From Acetobacteraceae bacterium (GTDB taxonomy: Bacteria > Pseudomonadota > Alphaproteobacteria > Zavarziniales > Zavarziniaceae), in the NCBI GenBank assembly GCA_947379865.1, contig CANCOY010000052.1, forward strand, positions 1 to 26,971: DNA of 26,971 bases, written 5' to 3'. Below are positions 1 through 6,909 of the stretch, in pieces; position 1 is the first letter of the stretch, and the number at the start of each line of letters is the position of its first letter. Made by a program: the position numbers and the translations under genes. Below the pieces are notes generated by a model. The model did not search any database, was not told the DNA's origin, and saw nothing but the letters and a program-made list of their open reading frames with translations.

Positions 1-76
1 TGTTGCGGTCATCGATGATCGCCCGCAGGCGCTTGCGATCACTCGGGCTCAGGTGAATGGCGATGCCTGTACGCAT
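1..76 (-). CDS. IS630-family transposase, N-terminal fragment cut by window edge
   Basis: Read on the minus strand from the ATG at 76, the sequence opens with MRTGIAIHLSPSDRKRLRAI and continues with IDDRN to the window edge (25 codons visible). The pattern T-G-I-A-I-x-L-S-P-S-D-R-x-R-L followed by a D-R-N is the characteristic start of many IS630-type (Tc1/mariner superfamily) DDE transposases, where it precedes a helix-turn-helix. Only the N-terminus is present, so the catalytic residues and intactness cannot be judged. A GTG at 79 is an alternative start. I could not identify the terminal inverted repeat or the TA target duplication in the following 60 bases. The identification rests on a short stretch that is distinctive for the family. 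Confidence 0.72.
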   Translation of the reverse strand, partial: MRTGIAIHLSPSDRKRLRAIIDDRN

Positions 77-136
77 CACATAACATCGCACAACCAGCTA
101 GATGTGGGAATCCAGAAACGGACTCCTATGTCAGCA

Positions 137-1300
137 TCAATCCACTAGAAGCACATCCTCGGCGCCGCGCAAAGTTCTTGCTTTTGCCTCAAGCAGCCTG
201 TCGCCGGTGAAGGGCGGGTGGATGCCGATCCGCACATCAAACCCTGATCTCTCAAGCGCCGGATTGCCAAGCACGGCCGAGACATCGGGCCTGTGGAGCT
301 GCGCAGAACTGCTGGCGATACGTACGCCGTCAAGCTCCAGCGTCACCCATTGCAGCTGATCGCCGGGATCATGGGTTCCAGCCCAACCCGTCACGTGCAA
401 ATGGCCTCCCGGAGTGAGCACGCAGACATCCACATATCCCACCGGTTCGGCGAGGAGCGGCAGGGCTTCGACGCGCCTCGCCGGGTCACGCGAGACAACG
501 TACAGATCTTGGGCGCCACACAGGCCCTTTGGCAGGCACCGCATGTGTATCGCGCTGCCAAAGGCCGCCTGCACGGCGCCTGTCACGAACCCTGTCGTGA
601 CGTAAGCAGTGCCATAGAGATCCGCGTTCAGCACGCGGGATTCGCTTTCAGCCACAAACAGGTAGCCATCCGCTGGCATGAGGCTGGGGTCTACCATTTC
701 GCTGCCGTGAACGCTGAAGGCCAGCACGCCTCCCGGCTCGAGCAGTGCCGCCAATCTGGCGAGCCAGCCGTGGAAAAGATGTCTCGGCAGATGGCTGAAC
801 AGGGAGGATACGACGATCAGATCGAAGCGTGGCACGACCTCCAGGTCTTCCGGACGGGCAGTGGAGGTGAACCCGCCTACGCCGATGGTCGACTGGCAGA
901 ACGATACGGCGTCGTCCTTGATGTCAGACGCCCATACCCGCTCTGCCCCGAGATGGGCGGCGAGAAAGCGCGTTGCCCGGCCATGGCCGGACGCGAAGTC
1001 GAGTACCGTTGGAGCGTGGGCGCCCGGGAAGCACCATTCGGCGATCCGCCCGAAGGTCGTCGCGATCCGCAGGCCCTGCCGGGCATATTGGCGGCGCGCG
1101 AGGCTGACACTGCCAAGCCGTTGGAAGGCAAACTGATACATCTCGTCGTCTGGATGTATCGCCATTTCGACACCGATCGAAGCAGAGCCAGCCAAGACCG
1201 GGATAGGGGCGCCCCGTGGGGCATGTTTTGTCGACGGGTTGTCCAATTGAGGTCGATGAAAAAAATAAAACCCCGATCGGGCGTTTTTCTTCGTTGCCAT
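137..1300 (-). CDS. class I SAM-dependent methyltransferase with C-terminal beta-rich accessory domain
   Basis: This 387-aa protein carries a Rossmann methyltransferase domain. Motif I is VLDFASGHGRATRFL (about 99-113), with an acidic residue after strand 2 in ASDIKDD (D126). The strand-4 region is FDLIVVSSLFSHLP (159-172) and the motif III region is LLEPGGVLAFSVHG (186-199). From about residue 285 a second domain follows with a GWAG..D, V.LELDGV and RPDVSAV...GF pattern, resembling small beta-sandwich modules found on glycan-related glycosyltransferases and methyltransferases. The start at 1300 is chosen over an upstream in-frame ATG at 1351 because an AAGGAGA ribosome site lies 5 nt before it. 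The substrate is unknown; a sugar or cell-surface glycan is an inference from the C-terminal domain. The gene sits 60 bp from the transposase start, which fits an accessory gene. Confidence 0.85.
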   Translation of the reverse strand: MATKKNARSGFYFFHRPQLDNPSTKHAPRGAPIPVLAGSASIGVEMAIHPDDEMYQFAFQRLGSVSLARRQYARQGLRIATTFGRIAEWCFPGAHAPTVLDFASGHGRATRFLAAHLGAERVWASDIKDDAVSFCQSTIGVGGFTSTARPEDLEVVPRFDLIVVSSLFSHLPRHLFHGWLARLAALLEPGGVLAFSVHGSEMVDPSLMPADGYLFVAESESRVLNADLYGTAYVTTGFVTGAVQAAFGSAIHMRCLPKGLCGAQDLYVVSRDPARRVEALPLLAEPVGYVDVCVLTPGGHLHVTGWAGTHDPGDQLQWVTLELDGVRIASSSAQLHRPDVSAVLGNPALERSGFDVRIGIHPPFTGDRLLEAKARTLRGAEDVLLVD

Positions 1301-1627
1301 GTTTCTCCTTATTTGGAGAAGCAGCCCCTTCCATTTACCGGACAGTTTCATGCTCTCGGTTGCCCAGATGTTGTTTCAATCGCCGTCATAACGCTGTGTT
1401 ATATTCAGTCAACAAACACTCAACGCACATACCGTCTTGAGCTGAACTGGCGCGCACTTTGGCACCGGTTGAGGTCTCGGCGCATTCGATCAGGTAATCG
1501 TTCTACACCGCGCCAATGTGGCCTTCCCGACGTAAAAAATCTGAGCGGAGACGTTATGGCATGTGGGTGTTTCCGTCGAGTGCTTGCGGCAGCGCCGAGG
1601 CCTTCAAGAAGACAAGGAGGGACGGAA

Positions 1628-1696
1628 ATGGAAGCCCCTATCGTGTGCGACAGGTCGCCTGTGGCCGTGGACCTTTTTGTCAGTCCGCAGCGGTAA
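1628..1696 (+). CDS. possible 22-aa leader peptide
   Basis: A short frame, ATG to TAA, encodes MEAPIVCDRSPVAVDLFVSP plus QR. It is preceded by an AAGGAGG sequence 6-7 nt before the ATG, one of the strongest ribosome sites in the window. The same AAGGAGG(G)ACGGAAATG arrangement starts the lipoprotein gene at 12617, so the signal may be genuine. It ends 78 nt before the first PDZ gene but lies upstream of that gene's promoter-like block, so it may not share a transcript with it. No homologue is recognised; it could be chance or a remnant of a longer gene. Confidence 0.25.
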   Translation: MEAPIVCDRSPVAVDLFVSPQR

Positions 1697-1702
1697 ATAA
1701 TC

Positions 1703-1730
1703 CTTGAACTGACGTAAATTTGCCCGCATG
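1703..1730 (+). promoter_or_regulatory. conserved promoter-like block (possible RpoH type), copy 1
   Basis: TCCTTGAACTGAC at 1701-1713 and CATGAG at 1727-1732 are repeated at the same mutual spacing and same distance from the start codon (about 70 nt) in front of the second paralogue. CTTGAA, then 14 nt, then CCCGCATG resembles heat-shock sigma-32 promoters (CTTGAA, 13-17 nt, CCCCATNT). Conservation is seen directly; assignment to a sigma factor is inference. Confidence 0.45.
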
Positions 1731-1773
1731 AGATTGTAGTCTTCCGCTACCATTCAATCGGAGCATCTCAGAG

Positions 1774-2826
1774 ATGACCAAATTCCTCGGGGCTTCAGTC
1801 AGGTTTGTGGCTGTTGCCATAGCGCTTGGCAGCGCCCTTGTGGGCCATTCGGCAAATGCCAAGCCTCACACATTGCCTGAACCTTATATGTCCAGGGCCC
1901 TGGAGGCCTTGGTCATGCCGGTGGAGCCGAGCGTCCGCTCGCTCTTCAAGCTTGGCCCCAAAGAAGACGGGATGCTTGTTCTGGCGGTCAAGCCAGGCGG
2001 CAGCGCTGCACGCCAGGGCATCCAGGCGGGTGATGTCATTGGCCACGTCAAGGGCCGCGGCATCAAGAAGCCTTCTGAACTTGACGCAATTTTCTACTAT
2101 TTTCTGAAGAAGGGCGGCACAGGCTTCCCGATTGCCTACAACCGCGGCGGCAAGCCGGCGATGAACCACTATCGCCTTGATCTGCCGCAGTACCAGACGG
2201 TCCTGGACCCGGGCTCTGTGGGAAGCTGGACTTCGTCGTCTTCCTTTAGCTCGTTCTTCAATTTCCAGCAGTTCGTTACCGAATTCACGATTGAATTGGC
2301 TGCAAGCTACCTGAATGCGCAGACGCAGATTGATCAGATGGTCTCCTCTCAGGAGTTCTCTTCCGGTTTTGATGCGGCCACTCTCGATACCGACAATGAC
2401 GGCATCCCGGATTCCGCTGACACCGACGACGATAACGATGGCGTCCCCGATGCCCGCGACCATGATGAAGATGGCGACGGTGTGCTCGATTCCGAGGAAC
2501 TGCACGACAACGACGGTAACATTCACGAAACGGATTCTGAGGAGGCCCGCGACACCGACCACGATGGCACGCCCGACGCGTTCGACGGTGACGATGACGG
2601 CGATGGCGTCACTGATGCCCAGGACGCGGACGAGGATGGCGATGGCGTTGCCGACGTGGACGAACTCCATAATGAGCCGGAGGCCTCTCTCGACACCGAT
2701 CACGACGGTGTCGACGATGCCCACGACAATGATGACGACAATGACGGCGTGGCTGATGCCCAGGATGCTGACGAGGATGGCGACGGCGTCGATGACGTCG
2801 AGGAAATCCACGATCATCAGGAATAA
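1774..2826 (+). CDS. secreted PDZ protein with acidic thrombospondin type 3-like calcium loops (paralogue 1)
   Basis: This 350-aa protein has a Sec signal peptide (residues 1-29, ending ANA) and a PDZ domain at about 45-125 (GMLVLAVKPGGSAARQGIQ, AGDVIGHVKG). A Ser/Phe-rich linker and amphipathic helix follow (about 150-195), then an extremely acidic tail from 205 to the end. The tail contains nine DxDxDGxxD loops, the calcium-binding unit of thrombospondin type 3-like repeats. These are arranged as three super-repeats, each with DTDxDG, DDDxDG and DEDGDG loops followed by an E/D-E/L-x-H motif. No protease domain is present, so the PDZ is not part of an HtrA enzyme. A calcium-dependent periplasmic or extracellular adaptor role is an inference. 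The next gene is a near-identical paralogue. A strong terminator follows at 2876. Confidence 0.85.
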   Translation: MTKFLGASVRFVAVAIALGSALVGHSANAKPHTLPEPYMSRALEALVMPVEPSVRSLFKLGPKEDGMLVLAVKPGGSAARQGIQAGDVIGHVKGRGIKKPSELDAIFYYFLKKGGTGFPIAYNRGGKPAMNHYRLDLPQYQTVLDPGSVGSWTSSSSFSSFFNFQQFVTEFTIELAASYLNAQTQIDQMVSSQEFSSGFDAATLDTDNDGIPDSADTDDDNDGVPDARDHDEDGDGVLDSEELHDNDGNIHETDSEEARDTDHDGTPDAFDGDDDGDGVTDAQDADEDGDGVADVDELHNEPEASLDTDHDGVDDAHDNDDDNDGVADAQDADEDGDGVDDVEEIHDHQE

Positions 2827-2875
2827 GGACTGCTCGCTGGCCTGATTGGCTAGTGAGGACGGTTGCAGATCCTGA

Positions 2876-2908
2876 GGGAGGCGGGCCACGGCCCGCCTCC
2901 CTTTTTTT
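2876..2908 (+). terminator. Rho-independent terminator of PDZ paralogue 1
   Basis: GGGAGGCGGGCC (2876-2887) pairs perfectly with GGCCCGCCTCCC (2890-2901), followed directly by seven T residues (2902-2908). It lies 50 nt after the stop codon and separates the two paralogues into independent transcripts. Confidence 0.92.
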
Positions 2909-3172
2909 GCCTGATCCAACCTCTCTGCCTTTGACCTTGGCCCATCATGGAGCCTTTGGTACCCGTGGCGAAAATAGGTCATGCAAATACTTTTATTTGC
3001 CGCCCGTGTGCCTGGAGCCCTAAAATTTTTCCATTTGTGCCCGACCAAGGATCCTCTTAAGCACTGTCATGGCTGCATGCTTATTTTAACCAATGCCCTG
3101 CGCATCTTCGGTTGTTTTCATCTGTCACCCGCGCCAGCCCACAGGATCACTTTGGGTTTGGCGGAAAATATC
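2909..3172. other. intergenic region between the paralogues, with a 7-bp palindrome
   Basis: AT-richer spacer with no supportable gene. It contains a perfect inverted repeat, GCAAATA (2983-2989) and TATTTGC (2994-3000) with a 4-nt loop, which could be an operator or a small RNA hairpin. Otherwise I see nothing until the promoter-like block of paralogue 2. Confidence 0.45.
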
Positions 3173-3200
3173 CTTGAACTGACAGGAATTTAACTCCATG
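3173..3200 (+). promoter_or_regulatory. conserved promoter-like block (possible RpoH type), copy 2
   Basis: TCCTTGAACTGAC (3171-3183) with CATGAG at 3197-3202 matches the block before paralogue 1 at identical internal spacing, and lies about 70 nt before the ATG at 3243. The surrounding intergenic sequence is much less conserved, suggesting the block is under selection or was copied with the gene. Confidence 0.45.
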
Positions 3201-3242
3201 AGGTGTTATCGGGGTTAACGATACAAATGGGAGTTATTCGAA

Positions 3243-4295
3243 ATGTTCAGGTTCGTGGCACCCTCAGTCCGAGTGATGGCCTTGGCCATTACACTTGGTG
3301 GCCCCTTTTTCTCGCAGATGGCGAACGCCAAGCCCCACACATTGCCTGAACCCTATATGTCCAAGGCGCTCGAGGCCCTGGTCATGCCGGTGGAGCCGAG
3401 CGTCCGCTCGCTCTTCAAGCTTGGGCCCAAGGATCAGGGGATGCTCGTTCTGGCCGTCAAGCCGGGCGGTACTGCTGCACGCCAGGGTATCCAGGCGGGT
3501 GACGTCATCGGCCATGTAAAGGGTCGCGGCATCAAGAAGCCGTCAGAACTTGACGCAATCTTTTACTACTTCCTGAAAAAGGGAAGCACTGGCTTCCCGA
3601 TTGCCTATAATCGCAGTGGCAAGCCGGCGATGAACCATTACCGCCTTGATCTGCGACAGTACCAGACGGTTCAGGATCCGGGCTCTGTCGGAAGCTGGAC
3701 CTCATCGTCTTCCTTCACCTCGTTCTTCAATTTCCAGCAGTTTGTTACCGAATTCACGATTGAATTGGCTGCAAGCTATCTGAATTCGCAGACGCAGATC
3801 GATCAGATGGTCTCCTCTCAGGAGTTCTCTTCCAGTTTTGATGCGGCCAATCTTGATACCGACAACGACGGCATTGCAGATTCCGTTGACACCGACGACG
3901 ACAATGACGGCGTCCCTGATGCCCGTGACCACGATGAAGATGGCGACGGTGTGCTCGATTCCGAGGAACTGCAAGACAACGACGGCAACATTCACGAGAC
4001 GGACAGCGAAGAAGCGCGTGACACCGACCACGATGGCACACCTGACGCATATGATAATGACGATGACGGCGATGGCGTCCCTGATGCCAAGGATGCTGAC
4101 GAGGACGGCGACGGCGTTGCCGCTACGGACGAACTGCATAATGAATCAGAGGCCACGCTGGACACCGATCAAGATGGTGTAGACGACGCCCATGACAACG
4201 ATGACGACAATGACGGTGTTCCCGATGCTCAGGATGCTGACGAGGATGGCGACGGCGTTGATGACGTCGAGGAAGTCCACGACCATCAGGAGTAA
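3243..4295 (+). CDS. secreted PDZ protein with acidic thrombospondin type 3-like calcium loops (paralogue 2)
   Basis: This 350-aa protein has the same layout as the preceding gene: signal peptide 1-29 (ending MANA), PDZ domain at about 45-125, a Ser/Phe linker, and nine DxDxDGxxD loops in three super-repeats from residue 205. The ATG at 3243 has a GGGAG ribosome site 9 nt upstream. Substitutions relative to paralogue 1 are mostly conservative or lie between the calcium-ligand positions, and every DxDxDG ligand Asp is kept, which argues that both copies are functional. The signal peptides have diverged far more than the mature proteins. Separate promoter and terminator suggest the two can be expressed differently. 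The molecular partner is unknown. Confidence 0.85.
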   Translation: MFRFVAPSVRVMALAITLGGPFFSQMANAKPHTLPEPYMSKALEALVMPVEPSVRSLFKLGPKDQGMLVLAVKPGGTAARQGIQAGDVIGHVKGRGIKKPSELDAIFYYFLKKGSTGFPIAYNRSGKPAMNHYRLDLRQYQTVQDPGSVGSWTSSSSFTSFFNFQQFVTEFTIELAASYLNSQTQIDQMVSSQEFSSSFDAANLDTDNDGIADSVDTDDDNDGVPDARDHDEDGDGVLDSEELQDNDGNIHETDSEEARDTDHDGTPDAYDNDDDGDGVPDAKDADEDGDGVAATDELHNESEATLDTDQDGVDDAHDNDDDNDGVPDAQDADEDGDGVDDVEEVHDHQE

Positions 4296-4379
4296 TGGCC
4301 AACAGTGCCAGTGGGCGGGGGCCCACCCGCCTTAAGGCGCTCTGAAGGGCGCCTGCCAATGTCAGAATGGAAGTTTGAA

Positions 4380-4406
4380 GGGGGGCTGCGTGCCCCCCTT
4401 TGTTTT
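4380..4406 (+). terminator. Rho-independent terminator of PDZ paralogue 2
   Basis: GGGGGGC (4380-4386) and GCCCCCC (4392-4398) form a 7-bp GC stem with a 5-nt loop, followed by TTTGTTTT (4399-4406). It abuts the stop codon of the convergent minus-strand gene (4405-4407). In the opposite direction the T-run is poor, so it probably serves mainly the plus strand. Confidence 0.8.
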
Positions 4407-5229
4407 AGTCCCTCAGCTCAACCCATACAGGCTGGTGGTCTGAACCGGGCGCCTCCTGGTCGATCCATGCCCTGGCAAGCCTCGTGGTGAGGTCTGCGGA
4501 CAGGAAAATGTGATCGAGATGTAGCCGGGCGCCAGGGAATGTGATGGCCGTCGAGCCTGTGCGCCGGGCCAGTGCAAGCGCCTCGGCAAACGGCGCTTTT
4601 AGCAGGTTCCATTCAGGATCCCCTGGGCCAAAATTGAAATCCCCTGCCAGAACCGCCGAGGCCGGGGAGGGGGGCACGCCGTCGGGCAGGACCAGCCAGT
4701 CATCTTCCGGCCCCAGGCCCGACCGCCCTGGCGCGCTGATTGACGTGCCATGGCGCCCGGCCGCCTCGATCATCTCCAGCAGAGCCAGCGCCTGCCCGTA
4801 ACGTCCCCCCTGAGGGAGGTGGGTGAGGTGGACATTGTAAAGCCTCAGGGCGCCCTGGGGGGCCGCAATGACGGCTTCCAGAACACTGGCCTGATCGTTG
4901 AACTCCCCATCCACAGGCAGGGATTGCAGGGGGAAAGTACGTGTGGAGGCGATCGGCCAGCGGGAAAGGATCATGTTCCCGAACTGGCGCCGTGGTGCGG
5001 CTCTGGATGCGCCTGTCAGATCGATGGAGGGGCCAAAGACATGATGATGATCTGGCAAAAGGGCAGACAGGCGCGCAACCTGATCTGGCCAGTCCTGGGG
5101 GCGCCAGTGCCGTTCCACTTCCTGCAGGGCAATGATGTCGGCGGCGGCAACGGTTTCTGCGATGCGGCCAAGGTCAATCCGGCCATCGCGGCCCAATCCC
5201 CATTGGATATTGTAGGTGACGATCAGCAT
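4405..5229 (-). CDS. endonuclease/exonuclease/phosphatase-family metal-dependent hydrolase
   Basis: This 274-aa protein has the full motif series of the EEP (DNase I/ExoIII-like) superfamily: N7 in VTYNIQWG, the metal-binding E37 in LQEVE, FGNMILSRWPI (83-93), H134 in YNVHLTHLP, D197 and N199 in LAGDFNFG, D239-H240 in LHLDHIF, and D264-H265 in GSDHQP. No signal peptide is seen, so it is likely cytoplasmic. Such stand-alone short members act on nucleic acids, inositol phosphates or phospholipids, and the sequence does not decide which. It is transcribed alone, convergent with the PDZ genes and divergent from the ABC importer. The ribosome site before the ATG is weak, so a slightly different start is possible. 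Confidence 0.85.
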   Translation of the reverse strand: MLIVTYNIQWGLGRDGRIDLGRIAETVAAADIIALQEVERHWRPQDWPDQVARLSALLPDHHHVFGPSIDLTGASRAAPRRQFGNMILSRWPIASTRTFPLQSLPVDGEFNDQASVLEAVIAAPQGALRLYNVHLTHLPQGGRYGQALALLEMIEAAGRHGTSISAPGRSGLGPEDDWLVLPDGVPPSPASAVLAGDFNFGPGDPEWNLLKAPFAEALALARRTGSTAITFPGARLHLDHIFLSADLTTRLARAWIDQEAPGSDHQPVWVELRD

Positions 5230-5362
5230 CTGGCTGTGTCCCCGGAGCGCGGTTTCTGTATTGTCATCAGAAGGTTACAAATCTCTGCTGGACGGGACCG
5301 CACCTTGGCGTGTCAATTGGCGGCAGCGCCGGATGGAGGCGTTGTAACGAGGATGCAACGAG

Positions 5363-6151
5363 ATGATGTTCAGGGCAATTTTTGGTGCCTGCCTGGTACT
5401 TCTTGCCACGCAAGCCGCGTCTGCTGCAGATCGCAAGCTGGTAATCGCTACCGAGGGCGCCTATCCCCCCTATAATCTGGTGGCGCCAGACGGCACGCTA
5501 CAGGGCTTTGATGTCGATTTTGCCAACGCCCTCTGCGCCAAGATCCATGCCCAGTGCACCATCGTCAAGCAGGACTGGGATGGCATGATCCCCGCCCTGA
5601 TTGCCCGCAAGTTCGATGTGATCGTTGCCTCCATGGGCATCCTGCCGGAGCGTGAGGAGAAGGTGGACTTCACCATCCCTTACTACATGTCGCCAACCGG
5701 GCTGGTCGCCACCAAGACCAGCGGGATCAAGGTCGGGGCCGATGGCCATGTCGACCCGGCAAGCCTGGCTGGCAAGAAGATTGGCGTTCAGCGCGCAACC
5801 GGTTACGAGACCTATGCCCGCAAGAACTGGCCCGCCGCCACCATCACGGTCTATGACGCGGCCGAGAGCGCCGACCTTGACCTTACGGGTGGGCGCATCG
5901 ATGCCCGTTTTGACGACTATATCGTGCTGAAGAATGGTGTGTTGGCCGGCGAGGGCGCCGCTGCCATCGCACTGGTTGGCAAGACCTGGCCCGAGACTGC
6001 CTTTGGTTCCAAGGGTGAGGGCATTGCGGTTCGCAAGGGTGAAGGCGACCTGCGTGACGCCCTCAACAAGGCAATCCTTGAGATGCGTGCCGATGGCACC
6101 TACAAGGCCATCAACGACAAGTACTTCGACTTCGACATCTACCAGCAATAG
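5363..6151 (+). CDS. polar amino acid ABC transporter, periplasmic binding protein (family 3, HisJ/ArgT-like)
   Basis: This 262-aa protein has a signal peptide (about 1-21, cleaved after ASA) and a type 2 periplasmic-binding fold of family 3. LVIATEGAYPPYN (about 25-37) is the usual ligand-loop start, GFDVDFANALCAKI is the family signature, and the hinge region reads DWDGMIPALIARKFDVIVAS. MGILPEREEKVDFTIPYY is also typical, as is the lysine/arginine/ornithine/histidine-like GRIDARFDDYIVL segment. It captures a polar, probably basic, amino acid or opine and delivers it to the permease encoded by the next two genes. Two consecutive ATGs (5363, 5366) are possible starts; a GAGG lies 10 nt upstream. 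An 11-bp hairpin follows the stop, separating it from the permease genes. Confidence 0.93.
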   Translation: MMFRAIFGACLVLLATQAASAADRKLVIATEGAYPPYNLVAPDGTLQGFDVDFANALCAKIHAQCTIVKQDWDGMIPALIARKFDVIVASMGILPEREEKVDFTIPYYMSPTGLVATKTSGIKVGADGHVDPASLAGKKIGVQRATGYETYARKNWPAATITVYDAAESADLDLTGGRIDARFDDYIVLKNGVLAGEGAAAIALVGKTWPETAFGSKGEGIAVRKGEGDLRDALNKAILEMRADGTYKAINDKYFDFDIYQQ

Positions 6152-6158
6152 GACCCGT

Positions 6159-6183
6159 GGCCCGGTAGCGTGGCTACCGGGCC
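6159..6183 (+). promoter_or_regulatory. intercistronic stem-loop between binding protein and permease genes
   Basis: GGCCCGGTAGC (6159-6169) and GCTACCGGGCC (6173-6183) pair perfectly over 11 bp with a 3-nt loop and no T-run. It starts 8 nt after the binding-protein stop. In other binding-protein operons such intercistronic hairpins protect the upstream mRNA from 3' exonucleases, giving more binding protein than permease; that role here is inference. Confidence 0.7.
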
Positions 6184-6204
6184 ATCTCCTGCCCTGAGCC
6201 AAAA

Positions 6205-6906
6205 GTGCCTGACATATTCAACCTGCAAGGCTATGGGCACCTGCTCCTTGAGGGGGCGTGGCTCAGCCTGCGGGTCGCGCTTGCGGCCATGCTTGTGGTG
6301 CTCGCGCTCGGCATGGCCGGAGCCTTGGCGCGGCTGTCGCGCTCTGCGCCGTTGAGGGTGGCGAGCGCTGCCTATACAACCATTGTGCGGGGCATTCCCG
6401 AGCTTGTCCTGTTGCTGATCGTCTATTATGGCGGCACCGTTCTTCTCCAGGTCCTGATGGAACTGGTTGCCGGTGGCGAGCAACGGGTGGACATCAATGC
6501 CTTTCTTGCCGGAACGCTGGTGCTGGGGATTGTCTATGGCGCCTATGCGGCGGAGGTGTTTCGCGGCGCCTTTCTGTCAGTTCCCAGGGGGCAGACCGAG
6601 GCGGCGGAGTCCCTTGGCATGCGGCCCGGACTGGTGTTCTGGCGTATTCGTCTGCCCCTTGCCATGCGCTTTGCCGTGCCGGGTCTTGGGAATCTCTGGC
6701 TGACCCTGCTCAAGGCTACGTCGATCACATCGGTGATTGGCCTGACCGAACTGGCGCGCCAGGCGGACCTTATCAAGGCGCCCACCCATCGTCCGTTCGC
6801 GACGTTCTTTCTCGCCAGCCTTCTCTATCTCGCCGCCACGGCCCTGTCGGACCTCTTGCGCCTGCGGATCCAGAGATGGGCTGATGCGGGCGTCCGGAGG
6901 GATTGA
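6205..6906 (+). CDS. polar amino acid ABC transporter permease, HisQ-like
   Basis: This 233-aa integral membrane protein matches the HisQ side of the histidine/lysine-arginine-ornithine importers: an N-terminal YGHLLLEGAWLSLRVAL segment, TTIVRGIPELVLLLIVYYGG, LGIVYGAYAAEVFRGAFLSV, and the EAA loop EAAESLGMRPGLVFWRIRLP (with the G after the LGM) that docks to the ATPase. Several hydrophobic segments consistent with about five membrane helices are present. The start is a GTG at 6205 with only a weak ribosome site, so translation may be limited compared with the binding protein. It is followed after 3 nt by the second permease gene. It forms the inner-membrane channel as a heterodimer with that partner. 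Confidence 0.92.
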   Translation: MPDIFNLQGYGHLLLEGAWLSLRVALAAMLVVLALGMAGALARLSRSAPLRVASAAYTTIVRGIPELVLLLIVYYGGTVLLQVLMELVAGGEQRVDINAFLAGTLVLGIVYGAYAAEVFRGAFLSVPRGQTEAAESLGMRPGLVFWRIRLPLAMRFAVPGLGNLWLTLLKATSITSVIGLTELARQADLIKAPTHRPFATFFLASLLYLAATALSDLLRLRIQRWADAGVRRD

Positions 6907-6909
6907 CCC

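Larger units (their letters stand above)
1301..1773. other. intergenic region between divergent methyltransferase and PDZ gene
   Basis: About 470 bases without a full-size gene. It holds the ribosome site of the minus-strand methyltransferase (AAGGAGA at its left end), a possible 22-codon leader reading frame (1628-1696), and a promoter-like block just before the PDZ gene (1703-1730). It is visibly less GC-rich than the core genes. I see no RNA gene or repeat. Confidence 0.6.
1774..4295 (+). repeat. tandem gene duplication of the PDZ/calcium-loop gene
   Basis: The genes at 1774-2826 and 3243-4295 both encode exactly 350 residues and align without gaps. By hand count the mature parts differ at about 26 of 321 positions (about 92% identical), whereas the 29-residue signal peptides share only 12 positions. 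The upstream promoter-like blocks are also duplicated. The terminator sequences are not alike. Confidence 0.9.

Noticed and set aside
293..1696. A 467-codon plus-strand frame opposite the methyltransferase
   Set aside because: It is a high-GC shadow frame. The minus strand has clear methyltransferase motifs and a strong ribosome site, and this frame has no recognisable domain.
2386..2826. CRISPR-like or satellite repeat
   Set aside because: The periodic GA(C/T)-rich pattern is in frame and encodes DxDxDG loops. There are no constant repeats with unique spacers.
1795..3048. A 417-codon minus-strand frame opposite the first PDZ gene
   Set aside because: It is produced by the Asp/Gly-rich repeat codons read backwards (Val/Ile-rich). 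It crosses the terminator and lacks a ribosome site.
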